A stretch of DNA of 64,000 nt from Fen-1364 sp049515135 (GCA_049515135.1 JBEKUJ010000008.1:62001-126000), one strand, 5' to 3'. Positions 1-9,815 are shown, counted from the stretch's first letter. Program-made: numbers and translations. The notes: generated by a model from the sequence alone, not told the origin.

Positions 1-15
1 TGCTCTTGTTCGGGG

Positions 16-732
16 TCACGGTGCCCCCCGGTCACGGCGTATCGACAGCCCTTGGAGCCAATGCTCGATCCGCTTTCGGAGAAAAAAGCCGACTGAGAAA
101 AGGATTGCAGCCCCTGCGAAAACAGTCCCCGCGAGCATCCATTTCCGGTCTGCTGCGGAGCTTCCGATGAGAGAGCTGCCAATAATCCCGGGGAGCCGTG
201 CTGCCATTGAGGCAAAGATGAAAAACCGAAAGCGCAAAGGCGACAGGCCTGAGACATAGCACAAGGCGTCCTTGGGGATCCCGGGGATCAGGAAAAGCAG
301 AAACAAGGCTGCCTTTGACCCGGACGAGCCCAGCGGCTTTTTCAACTTTTCCACTTTCTCTGCGGTAAAGAGCGCGTTCACAAAGGGAACGCCGAAAAGA
401 CGGGCAAGATAGAAATCGATCGGTGACCCGATCAGCACTCCGATGACTGAATACAGAGTGCCACGCCAAATCCCGAAGAGATACCCCCCCGCAATCTGGA
501 CCGCTTCCCCGGGGATCACAAAGATTATCACGTGGAAGACCTGGACCCCAATGAAAACAATCGGCGCCAGGGGGCCGCTTGCACGGACCCATTCTTCGAG
601 CTTCTTCACAGAAGAAAAGAGGACCCAGATATCATGGCGGAAGACGATCACAGGGACGATGATCAGCGCAATGAGGATGGGGAAACCGACGAGCGCAAGA
701 GCTTTACGAATCGTCGATCCTTCCGTGCTCAT
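16..732 (-). CDS. DedA/TVP38-type VTT-domain membrane protein
   Basis: A 238-residue integral membrane protein of the SNARE-associated/VTT (DedA, TVP38/TMEM64) family. After an N-terminal hydrophobic helix (about residues 10-32), the core carries the family signature: a re-entrant hydrophobic stretch ending in a VIPGEAVQIAGGYLFG segment, then a conserved SPIDFYLARLFG stretch, then the PGIPKDALCYVSGL segment. Family members are proposed lipid scramblases or ion-coupled transporters in the inner membrane; the substrate cannot be told from sequence. I start at the ATG giving MSTEGS; the frame stays open upstream to a TTG, but that stretch is not typical of the family. It is divergent from the oxidoreductase gene beginning at 964. 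Confidence 0.8.
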   Translation of the reverse strand: MSTEGSTIRKALALVGFPILIALIIVPVIVFRHDIWVLFSSVKKLEEWVRASGPLAPIVFIGVQVFHVIIFVIPGEAVQIAGGYLFGIWRGTLYSVIGVLIGSPIDFYLARLFGVPFVNALFTAEKVEKLKKPLGSSGSKAALFLLFLIPGIPKDALCYVSGLSPLRFRFFIFASMAARLPGIIGSSLIGSSAADRKWMLAGTVFAGAAILFSVGFFLRKRIEHWLQGLSIRRDRGAP

Positions 733-963
733 TGCGGGAACTTTACTGTTTTGCCTTCGCGTGCACAACAATCGCGGTGAAAGTCAAACAAGCGCGCTTG
801 ACGTCGACAAACCCGGCCTCTTCCTGGGTAGCACAAAGGCTCTGCCCGGTCAACGACGCTCCCCGCCGCGTTCGTTCATCCAGCGACGTTCGATGGACTG
901 CCGACTCGAACCTCCATACCTTTGGAGAGACACTGGATCCATATTCGCCACGAGGAGGGACTC

Positions 964-2079
964 ATGGCATCAGGAAAGAAGGTACGAGTAGCCGTTGTCG
1001 GGCTCGGGTTCGGAGCGGAGTTTGTGCCCCTGTATCAGAAGCACCCCGACGCCGAGTGTTACGCAATCTGCCAACGGGACAAGGCCAGGATGGACACGGT
1101 GGGCGACATGTTCAAGGTGGAGAGACGGTACACCCGCTTTGAGGATGTCCTGGCTGATGCGGAGGTCGACGCAATCCACATCGTCACGCCCATCGCGGCC
1201 CATGGGCCGATGACGATTGCCGCCCTGCACGCCGGCAAGCACGCCTGCAGCACCGTGCCTATGGCGACCACCGTCTCCGACTGTCTGAAGATTACGGAGG
1301 CGCGAAAGAAGGCAGGCAAGGTCTACATGATGATGGAGACAGCCGTCTATACCAGGGAGTTCCTCTACGTTAAGGAGATGGTGGACAAGGGAGAGCTGGG
1401 AAAGATCCAGTTCCTCCGCGGCTCCCACCAGCAGAACATGAGCCTGCCCGGCTGGCCGGACTACTGGTACGGGTTCCCCCCCATGCACTACGCCACGCAC
1501 GCGGTGAGCCCGCTCCTTGCCCTGAGCGGCGGGCTTGCGGAATCCGTGGTGTGCTTCGGCTCGGGCACTATCCGGGAGGAGTACGCCAAACGCTACGGCT
1601 CGCCGTTTGCCATCGAAACGGCGCTGGTCAAGTTGCGGGACTCGGATCTTGCCTGCGAGGTGACGCGGTCGCTCTTCGACACCATCCGCCAATACCGTGA
1701 AAGCTTCGACGTGTACGGAACAAAGTTATCCTTTGAATGGGAGCAGCTCGCCGGGGAGAAGCCTGTCCTGTATTCAGGGTTCGAGGATGCAAAGAGAGTG
1801 GAGGTTCCAGACTTCGGAAGCCGGCTTCCCAAGGAGATCGCACCGTATACCATCCGCGGAGTCTACGATGACCAGCACGCCCACACCTCCTTCATCCAGG
1901 GCGCGGGACATGGCGGGTCTCACCCCCATCTGGCCCACGAGTTCATCCGCGCCATCGTGGAAGGACGCGAATCGGCAGTGGATGCTCCGCGCGCCGCCAA
2001 CTGGACAATGACGGGCATCTGCGCCCATGAATCTGCAATGGAGGGCGGCAAGCGCATAGAGATTCCCCGGGTCAAATAG
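964..2079 (+). CDS. Gfo/Idh/MocA family oxidoreductase
   Basis: A 371-residue NAD(P)-dependent sugar or inositol dehydrogenase-type protein. The N-terminus has the Rossmann signature (VAVVGLGFGAE, about residues 8-18), followed by the family C-terminal alpha/beta domain. At the usual catalytic EKP position there is instead STVPMA after GKHAC, so this belongs to a subgroup without the classical EKP lysine. The ATG at 964 follows a strong GAGGAGGGA ribosome binding site. The convergent gene just downstream encodes a sugar-isomerase-type TIM barrel, which suggests carbohydrate metabolism; the substrate is unknown. Confidence 0.82.
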   Translation: MASGKKVRVAVVGLGFGAEFVPLYQKHPDAECYAICQRDKARMDTVGDMFKVERRYTRFEDVLADAEVDAIHIVTPIAAHGPMTIAALHAGKHACSTVPMATTVSDCLKITEARKKAGKVYMMMETAVYTREFLYVKEMVDKGELGKIQFLRGSHQQNMSLPGWPDYWYGFPPMHYATHAVSPLLALSGGLAESVVCFGSGTIREEYAKRYGSPFAIETALVKLRDSDLACEVTRSLFDTIRQYRESFDVYGTKLSFEWEQLAGEKPVLYSGFEDAKRVEVPDFGSRLPKEIAPYTIRGVYDDQHAHTSFIQGAGHGGSHPHLAHEFIRAIVEGRESAVDAPRAANWTMTGICAHESAMEGGKRIEIPRVK

Positions 2080-2110
2080 GACACGGAACCTACGCCGGGC
2101 TCCGCGCAGA

Positions 2111-2161
2111 GTAGTGCGCTAGGCAGAGTACTGGGCTAGGCAGGGTACTGCGCTAGGCCAT
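2111..2161. repeat. three tandem 17-bp repeats
   Basis: Three adjacent 17-bp copies (2111-2127, 2128-2144, 2145-2161) share the core GCTAGGC. They fill the gap between the two convergent genes; the last copy supplies the TAG stop codon of the TIM-barrel gene. No hairpin or known site was recognised. Confidence 0.7.
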
Positions 2162-3001
2162 GAGCTTCTTCAGAAACGCCAGGCCGTCTCTTGCCAGGAT
2201 GTCTGCGCTAGCAGCCAGCGGTCTCCAGACAGCGGCGGCGCGCGCAATTTCCTTGACTTCCGTGGAGAAGGACTCGATCACCAGCGCGCCTTCGAACCTG
2301 ATCTTCTTCATGGCGCCTGCGACCTCGCTCCAGGGAACATGCCCGCTGCCGGGGGTTCCTCTGTCATTTTCGTTTGCGTGCACGTGGACCAGAAGAGGTC
2401 CGGCCGCCTCGATTGCCTTTCCAAGGCTCTTCTCCTCGATGTTCGCGTGGAACGTGTCCATCATGACTTTCATGCGCGGACTGTCGATCATGTGCGCCAG
2501 CTCAACGGCCTGGTCAGTGAGGTTGACGAAACTGGACTCGAACCTGTTCAAGGGCTCGAGGGCGAGGGTGATGCCCTTGTCCTCCGCGTAGCGCGCAACC
2601 TGTTTCAGATTCTTTGCGCACCGGTCCAGCTCACGCTTGTGCTGCTCCGGGGAAGCCTGCCACGTGCGGCCTACGGACGCAAATAGAGGACCCACCACCA
2701 GAGGCGACCCCACCGTGACGGCCGCATCGATGAGGTGCTTCAGGTACGACACGCCACCCCTTTGGATTACTTCATCGTCGTGGGAAGGATCCCGGCCTGC
2801 TCCCATGACAGCGCAGATCGACGCTGAAAGGCCGGTGCGCCTGTATTCCTCTGCGGCCTTGCGATAGTCAATATCTTGCTCGCCTTCGATGGGAATTTCC
2901 AGCAGGTCGAAACCAAGGGACTTCGCTCTGTCGAGGAGAGGAAGATCCCTTGTCCTGAAAGGGGATGCCCACATGAATGTGTTGACCCCGAAAATGATCA
3001 T
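2153..3001 (-). CDS. sugar phosphate isomerase/epimerase (TIM barrel)
   Basis: A 282-residue AP-endonuclease-2-like TIM barrel resembling D-psicose/tagatose 3-epimerases. Visible metal-site elements are the Glu in LALEPLNRFE (about residue 150), the Asp-His region in MMDTFHAN (about 183), HVHANEND (about 208) and the Glu in VIESFS (about 243), consistent with the divalent-metal enediol mechanism of this family. No signal peptide is seen, so it is probably cytoplasmic. GGGAGG precedes the ATG. Convergent with the Gfo/Idh/MocA gene; the beta-lactamase-like gene lies just upstream on the same strand. Exact sugar unknown. Confidence 0.8.
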   Translation of the reverse strand: MIIFGVNTFMWASPFRTRDLPLLDRAKSLGFDLLEIPIEGEQDIDYRKAAEEYRRTGLSASICAVMGAGRDPSHDDEVIQRGGVSYLKHLIDAAVTVGSPLVVGPLFASVGRTWQASPEQHKRELDRCAKNLKQVARYAEDKGITLALEPLNRFESSFVNLTDQAVELAHMIDSPRMKVMMDTFHANIEEKSLGKAIEAAGPLLVHVHANENDRGTPGSGHVPWSEVAGAMKKIRFEGALVIESFSTEVKEIARAAAVWRPLAASADILARDGLAFLKKLMA

Positions 3002-3065
3002 GGCGTAGACCTCCCGAGGTTCAGCGTATCACAAATCCGTCTGTGTCGACCTCACCCAGAAGAGC

Positions 3066-4799
3066 TTACTTGCGCAGATGAACCCGTTCGCCGCTAGGAG
3101 TCGTCACTTTGAGGGCCTTGATCTGATCGTTCTCCATGAGAAACTCAAACACAACGTCCGAGTACCGCGGGGTTCGAAATCTGAGGCCTTTGCAAGGGAC
3201 CAGGGTGTCATCCGGCTGCCCAGGGACAACCAGGAAGAGGCCGCCGTCAACCTTCAGAACCACCTGGAACGGAAAGCCATCAGGGGTCCGGTACGTCCCC
3301 GCGAGCTGGGCGAGGATCCGGGAGTCAAGGGTCTCTGGCCTTCGCGTGAATACGGCCTCAGCTTCGTCCAATGACATGACGACCTTGTCAATCACTCCCT
3401 GCGGGTTGGTGATGAAATTCACCGCCCACTTGCCCTTCAGCTCGTCGTCTGGTGTGTCGAATCGGTCGTAGTGAAAATGGCTGAGGGGGAGCTCGCTCTT
3501 ATGGAAATCGAACTGGAGCTGCCCGTCCCTCAACGTGATCTTCAGATCGCCGTAGGCGGGATGCTCGTACACACCCGCATAGTCCGCGAGGGCATGGGAC
3601 GGCCGGGTATCCAGGACCCGTTCTCCACCGGCCTTTGCACGGGCCTCGGTCCCCGCCTTCTTGTTCTTCTTCACGATTTCAAGCCAGCGCGCGCTCCAGG
3701 GAGTCTGGTCCATTCCGAGAGCTCGCTCGTAGACATTGTAACTCACGATGTCGGAGAGGGGGGCGCAGTGATCGCCGATTACAAACACAATCGCTCCGAT
3801 CCGCTCCTGCGGCATGAATGACACCTGAGAGTAGCTCCCGGTGATGCCCCCGCCATGCAACGTAATCAGGTGGCCACGGTAGGAAGCCGAAATGCGACCC
3901 AGGCAGTACGCGGCATTCAGAAGCTCCCACCAGCCTCTGGCCTCACCCCCCGCGTTCGGCAGCGCGACGGCTGGTTCGAGTGTGGCCTTGAGTACGCTCG
4001 CAGAAAAAATCTGCCTGCCATCGTATTGCCCGTCGTTCATGAGGGCAATGAGCCAGTGAGACATGTCCTGAATGTTTGAGATGATCGCTCCGGCCGGAGC
4101 GCTGCCCGTTGTGTCCTCGTAGTACGGAATCTTGTGGAGCTCCGGCGCGTCCCGCTTTTCGGTGAAGAGCACGGAGTGGTCCTCCTCTTTGACCATCTCT
4201 GCGACAGAGTAGACCGTGGCATTCATGTCCAGTGGCCTGAGGATCTTTTCGCGGACGTAGTCCTCCCAGGTCTTTTCTGACTGCAACTCGATCAGGTATC
4301 CCACTGCCGCATACATCAGATTGTTATAGAGGGACATCTGCCTCAGCGGTTGGCAGGGCTCCAACCACTTGAGCCGCTCGAACAGCTCCTTCCTGGTGAA
4401 GTCGGACTTGACCCAGATCATATCGTGCCGGGTTATCCCCGTTCGATGGGCCAGCATGTCACGGAGGGTGACGGTGTTGTTCAGCTGGTTGTCATGGAAC
4501 CGGATGGCAGGAACGGAATCGTGAACCGGTTTGTCCCAGGTCAGCTTGCCCTCCTCCACCAGCATTCCCGCAGCCACCGCAGTGAACAGTTTCGTATTGG
4601 AGGCAATCTGGAAGAGGGTAGCAGGAGTGAAGGGCAGCTTCTTCGCGTAGTCCCGACAGCCGTACCCTTTGGCAAAGACCAGCCTGTCTCCTTGGACAAC
4701 GCCCACTCCGACCGCCGGCGCATTCCATTCCCGCAGGACCTTGTCCATGTACGAGTCGAATTCCTGGAGGATTTTGTTCTCGGCGAAGGATGCTGACAT
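3066..4799 (-). CDS. serine hydrolase, beta-lactamase/class C PBP-like
   Basis: A 577-residue protein of the beta-lactamase-related (Pfam Beta-lactamase) serine hydrolase family. The nucleophile motif SxxK is present as SNTK (about residue 67) and the YxN motif as YNN (about residue 158). After the roughly 350-residue catalytic domain there are two beta-rich modules; the first contains YAGVYEHPAYGDL, typical of the DUF3471-like C-terminal domain of such esterases. No export signal is visible at the N-terminus. AAGGAAGG lies just before the ATG. Probably an esterase or peptidase rather than a true beta-lactamase; substrate not predictable. Confidence 0.8.
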   Translation of the reverse strand: MSASFAENKILQEFDSYMDKVLREWNAPAVGVGVVQGDRLVFAKGYGCRDYAKKLPFTPATLFQIASNTKLFTAVAAGMLVEEGKLTWDKPVHDSVPAIRFHDNQLNNTVTLRDMLAHRTGITRHDMIWVKSDFTRKELFERLKWLEPCQPLRQMSLYNNLMYAAVGYLIELQSEKTWEDYVREKILRPLDMNATVYSVAEMVKEEDHSVLFTEKRDAPELHKIPYYEDTTGSAPAGAIISNIQDMSHWLIALMNDGQYDGRQIFSASVLKATLEPAVALPNAGGEARGWWELLNAAYCLGRISASYRGHLITLHGGGITGSYSQVSFMPQERIGAIVFVIGDHCAPLSDIVSYNVYERALGMDQTPWSARWLEIVKKNKKAGTEARAKAGGERVLDTRPSHALADYAGVYEHPAYGDLKITLRDGQLQFDFHKSELPLSHFHYDRFDTPDDELKGKWAVNFITNPQGVIDKVVMSLDEAEAVFTRRPETLDSRILAQLAGTYRTPDGFPFQVVLKVDGGLFLVVPGQPDDTLVPCKGLRFRTPRYSDVVFEFLMENDQIKALKVTTPSGERVHLRK

Positions 4800-5037
4800 A
4801 TCGACCTTCCTTTACTTGCTGGATGTCCGGATATTCTACACCCTTGAATCTCAAATGAATAATGGTCACGTGCGCGGCCGGGCTTGCGGGTTTTCGTCCT
4901 TTACCTTCCTGGCGTTGGTTCCCACGGAGCTGATAATGGCGGCGTTCATTCGATGGGAGTCCCATTGCCCGGGGACTGACAGTGCGATAGAATGAGCCAA
5001 GGAGACGGCAGGCTCCAGGCATCGACAGGAGGCAGGC

Positions 5038-6255
5038 GTGGAAGCCCTTGAGCTCTCTCACGGCAATGAAATTCGCGATTTTGTCCAGGCCAGGCTGAAG
5101 AGGCTTCTGGATTCCTTCTCGATCCTCAAGGTCGGACATATTACCAAGTTCGTAGAGCCGATAAGTCATAGGATAGGCGTCGTTGAGGCCCTCCGGATAT
5201 TTTCGTCACGAGAAGACATCAACAGCCTACCGGTCGAAGGTGACTTCGGGGTGATCGGTCTCCTCCACAAGCAGAACCTGTTAAAAAAGAAGACCACGCT
5301 GACGGGTTTCACCGACCCTTCAGTGGAGAAGTTCCTCGATCAAGCAAGCTTCTACGTAGATGCTTCGGAGAATTGCGAGAAGGCAATGGAGCTGATACTC
5401 AAGCGCGATGCCGGGAGGCTCTACGACGACTTCATGATCTACGATAAGGGAAGGTACTTCGGGATCGGCAGCTTCGCCGACCTTACGAGGAACATCGCGG
5501 AGATACGCAACACCGACCTCACCAACGCCCGCAAGATGCAAGAGTTCCTCATCGGCAGGAACTCGGCGGACAGGCCTGGCCTGGCCGTCAAGAAGTATGT
5601 CCGGATGGCATACGAAATTGGCGGGGACTACCTCCAATGCATGGAGATTACGGGTAATCTCTCGATGCTTTCTTCCTTCGACGTCTCCGGCAAGGGCATA
5701 GCGGCTGCTCTTCTCACGAGCACCCTGAGTTCATTCTTCTCGACGCTGAAGGTGTGCGGCTCGCTGAGCTCCTACGACCCGAACTCCATCCTCTCGGCGC
5801 TGAACAACGTCGTCATTGACCAGACCCCCGAGGAGATTTTCGTGGCGGCCGCCTTCGTGTTCATAGACCGCGAGAAACGAGAAGCCACTTTTTTCAATTG
5901 CGGCTATTCGCCCGTCTATGTTTTCTTCACGGAGGAGGAAAGTGTCAAGGCGAAAGGCAAGATCATCAGCCCCAACCTGTGGCCCTTGGGCATTAAAACG
6001 TTCGCCGACCTCAAGAGCCACACCTTGCCCATTCATAAGAACTTCAGGACCTTCATTCATTCCGACGGTCTCATCGACGCGTATAATGAAAAGGGCGAGC
6101 GCTACGGTGAAGAAAACCTCAGGAAATTCCTCTACCCCAGGTGCATGAAGCCCGTAGAGACTCTCCTAGCGGACCTCGACAAAGAGATGAAAAGTTTCAT
6201 CGGCTCCGCGCCTCAGGCAGACGATATTACCGTGATGATCGCGGAGATTTCATAA
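5038..6255 (+). CDS. SpoIIE-family PP2C phosphatase with N-terminal CBS-like region
   Basis: A 405-residue cytoplasmic protein. Residues about 25-170 look like a tandem CBS-like sensor (FSSREDINSLPV, then DFGVIGLLHK). From about residue 175 a SpoIIE/PP2C serine phosphatase domain follows, with metal-binding motifs GGDYLQ, SFDVSGKGIAAAL and, near the end, QADDITVMI. Such phosphatases usually act on anti-sigma-factor antagonists or similar partner-switching proteins. The start is a GTG at 5038 preceded by GACAGGAGG. No anti-sigma partner is adjacent. The 238 bp upstream hold nothing recognisable. Confidence 0.85.
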   Translation: MEALELSHGNEIRDFVQARLKRLLDSFSILKVGHITKFVEPISHRIGVVEALRIFSSREDINSLPVEGDFGVIGLLHKQNLLKKKTTLTGFTDPSVEKFLDQASFYVDASENCEKAMELILKRDAGRLYDDFMIYDKGRYFGIGSFADLTRNIAEIRNTDLTNARKMQEFLIGRNSADRPGLAVKKYVRMAYEIGGDYLQCMEITGNLSMLSSFDVSGKGIAAALLTSTLSSFFSTLKVCGSLSSYDPNSILSALNNVVIDQTPEEIFVAAAFVFIDREKREATFFNCGYSPVYVFFTEEESVKAKGKIISPNLWPLGIKTFADLKSHTLPIHKNFRTFIHSDGLIDAYNEKGERYGEENLRKFLYPRCMKPVETLLADLDKEMKSFIGSAPQADDITVMIAEIS

Positions 6256-6392
6256 CCGAGGCGCGTCGTGACCCTTCGGCAAGAAACCTGACAGACTAGC
6301 ACCAAAGGCTTCCGCCATGGTATCCGTGATTGCGGTGCTATGAGTCTGCCATTTTCACGGCAATCAGAATGTGATAAGCGTATCACAATTTG

Positions 6393-9359
6393 CTACTCCT
6401 CCCACACGACAGCCCCATTCACTCCTGCTACATTGGCCGCCCGTGTGGCATCCTCCCCTTTCAGGTCGAGGTAGGCAAACCGCCGCGCAAGGTCTGGGTC
6501 CCTTGCTTTCAACTCCGCGTAAAGCTTCTCCACCGCACCATAGTTCTCAAGGTCATGATTCACCCTTGCGACCTGCAGAAGCACCCTTGGGTTCTCAGGA
6601 TCCTTGGCATATGCGCGATTGTAGTAAACCAACGCCTTTTCTTTCTGATCATTCAGATAAAAGATATTGCCCATGTTAAGGAGAGCAGGAACGTACTCCT
6701 CTTTTGCAAGAAGCTTCTCGAACTCTTTCTGCGCCCGATCGTACTGCCCATATCGAGCAAACAGAACTCCTAGCTCGTTAGTTGGTTTTCGAGAATCTTG
6801 CGCGTTTGTGATTTGACTCTCTAACGCTGCGGCCTTGGTGGAGATTTCCTTATCAATGAACTTCCCCACCTCTTGCTTACTCGCGCTCACGATCTTCTCG
6901 GAGGGAGGAAGATTCACAGCCACCTCAGTACCCGGAAGCGCGACTGGTTCATACAACTGCCACGCATCATGGAGAGGATAAAAAGCAGCCTGGTTGCTTG
7001 CTGTATTCTCCCTCCACTCCTTGGCCCCATCCTGCCATGCCTGTAGGAATCCAGCAGTTTCAGTCACTTCGACCGGAATCCAGCTCTTATCATTTTGCAC
7101 GATCAGGTCATCCGCACGGGAGAAGAAGCTCTTTCTTGCCTCATCGGGACTGACTCCAGTGGAAAAGGCAATGAAGATATGACCTGGAATCGTGATAAAC
7201 GCCGTTTCTATTCCCACCGACTCCAAGAGTGCGCAATAGAGAACGGAGAAATCGCTGCACTTCCCTCCCTTGTATTGCAGGGTCTCACGCGGGAACTGGA
7301 TGAAGTCTGCCACCTGGCTGTTTGCCGTAAGGGTGGGAATGGGATCCTGCGAATACGTGAGGCCGTAAAGCTGAAGGGCTTGAAAGAAAGCAACCGCGGT
7401 GATCAGATTGGGATTGACCTCGCCCTTGATTGTTCCCTTCACCATGCTGTTTACGTTTCTTGAGAAGGTAAGGACTACAGGGTCCCTGACGGTCACGAAG
7501 GCTGCAGCTCTTTTGTCGTCTACCCAACTGGTAGCGTTTCTATTGAGGATGGGGATACTTTGCACCAGGTTCTGGTGCTCCACATGCCCGCCCAGCGTAC
7601 ACTCGACGTCTACCCGCGCCTGCGTTTTGGTTTTTTCCGTCGTCTGCAAAATGGTTGGCAGGAACAGACCGAAGAGATCCACAGACTTTAATTCTCCTGG
7701 CCCCAGCTCCGAGGGAGCCGGGCAGGCGTTCGGGTCGGCCATGAACTCCTTGATCTGGAAGCTCACCTTGATGCCCGTGATGGGCTGCTTTGTGGTGTTG
7801 CACAGCACCACCCTACCCAGCGAATGAGTGTCGTAGTAGGTATGAAACACAGGATAGATGTCCTCAAAGGACAGATCTTTGAGTTCCAGGGAAGCCGAGG
7901 GCTTCTGCTGGACCTGCCGATAGGCGTCACTCCCTTTCAGCTTCTCGTTGCCCTGCGCGTAATCAACGGCGGTCTTTCCCGCACTGTCTAAGGCGTACGC
8001 GTTCGCGCCAGCCGTCAACAGCCTCATGATCACCTCTGGGTTCGGGCTGTACTGGGCGGCGAGCATCAGCGGGGTCTCGCCATCCTTGTCCGCAGCCTTG
8101 AGGTCTGCGCCGGCTTTCAGGAGCGCAGTGATCATATCGGGATTCTGGTTGTACTGGGCGGCGAGCATCAGCGGGGTCTCGCCATCCTTGTCCCGAGCAA
8201 ACTCCAGCTCTGCGCCGGCTTTCAGGAGCGCAGTGATCACCTCTGGGTTCTGGTTGTACTGGGCGGCGAGCATCAGCGGGGTGTCGCCATCCTTGTCCTC
8301 AGCCTTGAGGTCTGCGCCGGCTTTCAGGAGCGCAGTGATCATATCGGGATTCTGGTTGTACCGGGCCGCGAGCATTAGCGGGGTCCAGCCGTCCGTGTTC
8401 TGAGCCTTAACGTCTGCACCGGCTTTCAGCAGCACGGTGATCACCTCGGGATTCTGGCTGTACTGGGCGGCGAGCATCAGCGCGGTCCAGCCGTCCTTGC
8501 TCTGAGCCTTAACGTCTGCGCCGGCTTTCAGGAGCGTAGTGATCACCTCGGGGTTCGGGCTATACTGGGCGGCGTATATCAGCGCGGTAGAGCCGTCCTT
8601 GTTCTGAGCCTTAACGTCTGCGCCGGCTTTCAGTAGCACGGTGATCACCTCGGGATTCTGGTTGTACTGGGCGGCGAGCATCAGCGGGGTAGAGCCGTCG
8701 GTAGCCCGAGCCTCCAGGTCTGCGCCGGCTTTCAGGAGCGTAGTGATCACCTCGGGGTTCGGGCTATACTGGGCGGCGTATATCAGCGGGGTAGAGCCGT
8801 CCTTGTTCTGAGCCTTAACGTCCGCACCGACTTTCAGAAGCGTGGTGATCACCTCGGAACTCTGGCCATACCGGGCGGCGAGCATCAGCGCGGTCCAGCC
8901 GTCCTTGCTCTGAGCCTTAACGTCTGTGCCGGCTTTCAGTAGCACGGTGATCACCTCGGGATTCTGGCTGTACTGGGCGGCGTACATCAGCGCGGTCCAG
9001 CCGTCCTTGCTCTGAGCCTTAACGTCTGCGCCGGCTTTCAACAGCGTAGTGATCACCTCGGGGTTTTGGTTGTGTATGGCGGCCTGCTGCAACGGGGTCA
9101 GGGCATGGCCCTTAGCCTTCACGTCAGCACCAGCCTTCAGGAGGGTCGTGATCGCCTCGGGATTCTGGTTGTAAGCGGCGGCGAGCATGAGCGGGGTCCA
9201 GCCGTCTTTGGTCGCATTTACCTTCGCGCCCCTACTAATGGCTGTCTGTATGTCCTCCGGTGTTCCAGTCTTTACCAGCTCAAAGAAGTTTGTCTGTGCA
9301 TACGTCGACGCCGCCAAAAGGACCACAAGAATTACTGCAACTAATATTCGCTTTTTCAC
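6393..9359 (-). CDS. secreted ankyrin-repeat / transglutaminase-like / TPR protein
   Basis: A 988-residue exported protein. A signal peptide (first 22 residues, ending TYAQ) is followed by an N-cap and about twelve 34-residue ankyrin repeats (about residues 50-470) built on NPEVIT-LLKAGADVKA, then a capping unit. The C-terminal half has a transglutaminase-like fold, with a candidate catalytic Cys in GGKCSDFSVLY and His in PGHIFIAF, followed by two or three TPR units (from about residue 865). It starts with GTG behind GGAGGAAG, as does the paralogue at 14283-15056. Probably periplasmic; the transglutaminase-like module may be a protease or crosslinking domain, but activity is unproven. Confidence 0.8.
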   Translation of the reverse strand: MKKRILVAVILVVLLAASTYAQTNFFELVKTGTPEDIQTAISRGAKVNATKDGWTPLMLAAAYNQNPEAITTLLKAGADVKAKGHALTPLQQAAIHNQNPEVITTLLKAGADVKAQSKDGWTALMYAAQYSQNPEVITVLLKAGTDVKAQSKDGWTALMLAARYGQSSEVITTLLKVGADVKAQNKDGSTPLIYAAQYSPNPEVITTLLKAGADLEARATDGSTPLMLAAQYNQNPEVITVLLKAGADVKAQNKDGSTALIYAAQYSPNPEVITTLLKAGADVKAQSKDGWTALMLAAQYSQNPEVITVLLKAGADVKAQNTDGWTPLMLAARYNQNPDMITALLKAGADLKAEDKDGDTPLMLAAQYNQNPEVITALLKAGAELEFARDKDGETPLMLAAQYNQNPDMITALLKAGADLKAADKDGETPLMLAAQYSPNPEVIMRLLTAGANAYALDSAGKTAVDYAQGNEKLKGSDAYRQVQQKPSASLELKDLSFEDIYPVFHTYYDTHSLGRVVLCNTTKQPITGIKVSFQIKEFMADPNACPAPSELGPGELKSVDLFGLFLPTILQTTEKTKTQARVDVECTLGGHVEHQNLVQSIPILNRNATSWVDDKRAAAFVTVRDPVVLTFSRNVNSMVKGTIKGEVNPNLITAVAFFQALQLYGLTYSQDPIPTLTANSQVADFIQFPRETLQYKGGKCSDFSVLYCALLESVGIETAFITIPGHIFIAFSTGVSPDEARKSFFSRADDLIVQNDKSWIPVEVTETAGFLQAWQDGAKEWRENTASNQAAFYPLHDAWQLYEPVALPGTEVAVNLPPSEKIVSASKQEVGKFIDKEISTKAAALESQITNAQDSRKPTNELGVLFARYGQYDRAQKEFEKLLAKEEYVPALLNMGNIFYLNDQKEKALVYYNRAYAKDPENPRVLLQVARVNHDLENYGAVEKLYAELKARDPDLARRFAYLDLKGEDATRAANVAGVNGAVVWEE
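8010..9215 (-). repeat. tandem 102-bp ankyrin-coding repeats
   Basis: The repeats of the ankyrin gene are highly similar at DNA level, with a 102-bp period (one copy has an extra codon). Blocks such as the one encoding the LLKAGAD segment recur almost unchanged, so this segment is prone to recombination and to assembly error. Confidence 0.8.
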
Positions 9360-9567
9360 TTTGCTTCCTCCAAGACATCACACCCCAGAGGGTCCAAAGG
9401 CCCAAACGTTTAACAGCGCTGCACAACATCATAAGTTAGGGGATTTTAAGTCTTTATAAGGACATCCTCAAGACTGTGGGTGGCAGTCTCAAAACACGAT
9501 GAGAGTATCGAACCGAGTGGAAAGAGATCCGGGTCATTCCACTCTTCGGTGAGGGCTGCCTTGGGGG

Positions 9568-9702
9568 GCCAAGACGGGGCCGAACCCGACGGATCGCATG
9601 AAAAACGGGACCAAACACCATATCATCACCAAAGCTCAGGGGATTCCTCTTTCGGTCCATGTCACGGAGGCGAATCGCCACAACGCGGTGTTCATACGAT
9701 AG
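9568..9702 (+). pseudogene. IS5-type transposase relic (internal fragment)
   Basis: A 44-codon frame reads AKTGPNPTDR followed by GTKHHIIT and GIPLSVHVTEANRH, the central block of IS5-type DDE transposases around the second catalytic Asp region. The preceding SSVRAALGG portion (about 9537-9567) is in another frame, and a stop follows at 9700-9702, so it is non-functional. It lies in the 456-bp gap between the ankyrin gene and the histidine kinase gene; the rest of that gap shows nothing recognisable. Confidence 0.7.
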
Positions 9703-9815
9703 TCACCTGACAATGGCGAGTTTCTGTCTTGACGTAGCAGCTGAATGCGGCAAAATGGTGGCCATAGGAATAATGCGCCCGGCTTAAATCTTTTGTCATT
9801 GCAGGGTAACAGAGA

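Noticed and set aside
970..1692. Minus-strand 240-codon frame
   Set aside because: Antisense shadow of the Gfo/Idh/MocA gene with no protein family pattern.
8010..9215. Regularly spaced repeats suggestive of a CRISPR array
   Set aside because: They are 102-bp in-frame ankyrin-coding units without spacers of constant unique sequence, and no cas genes are nearby.
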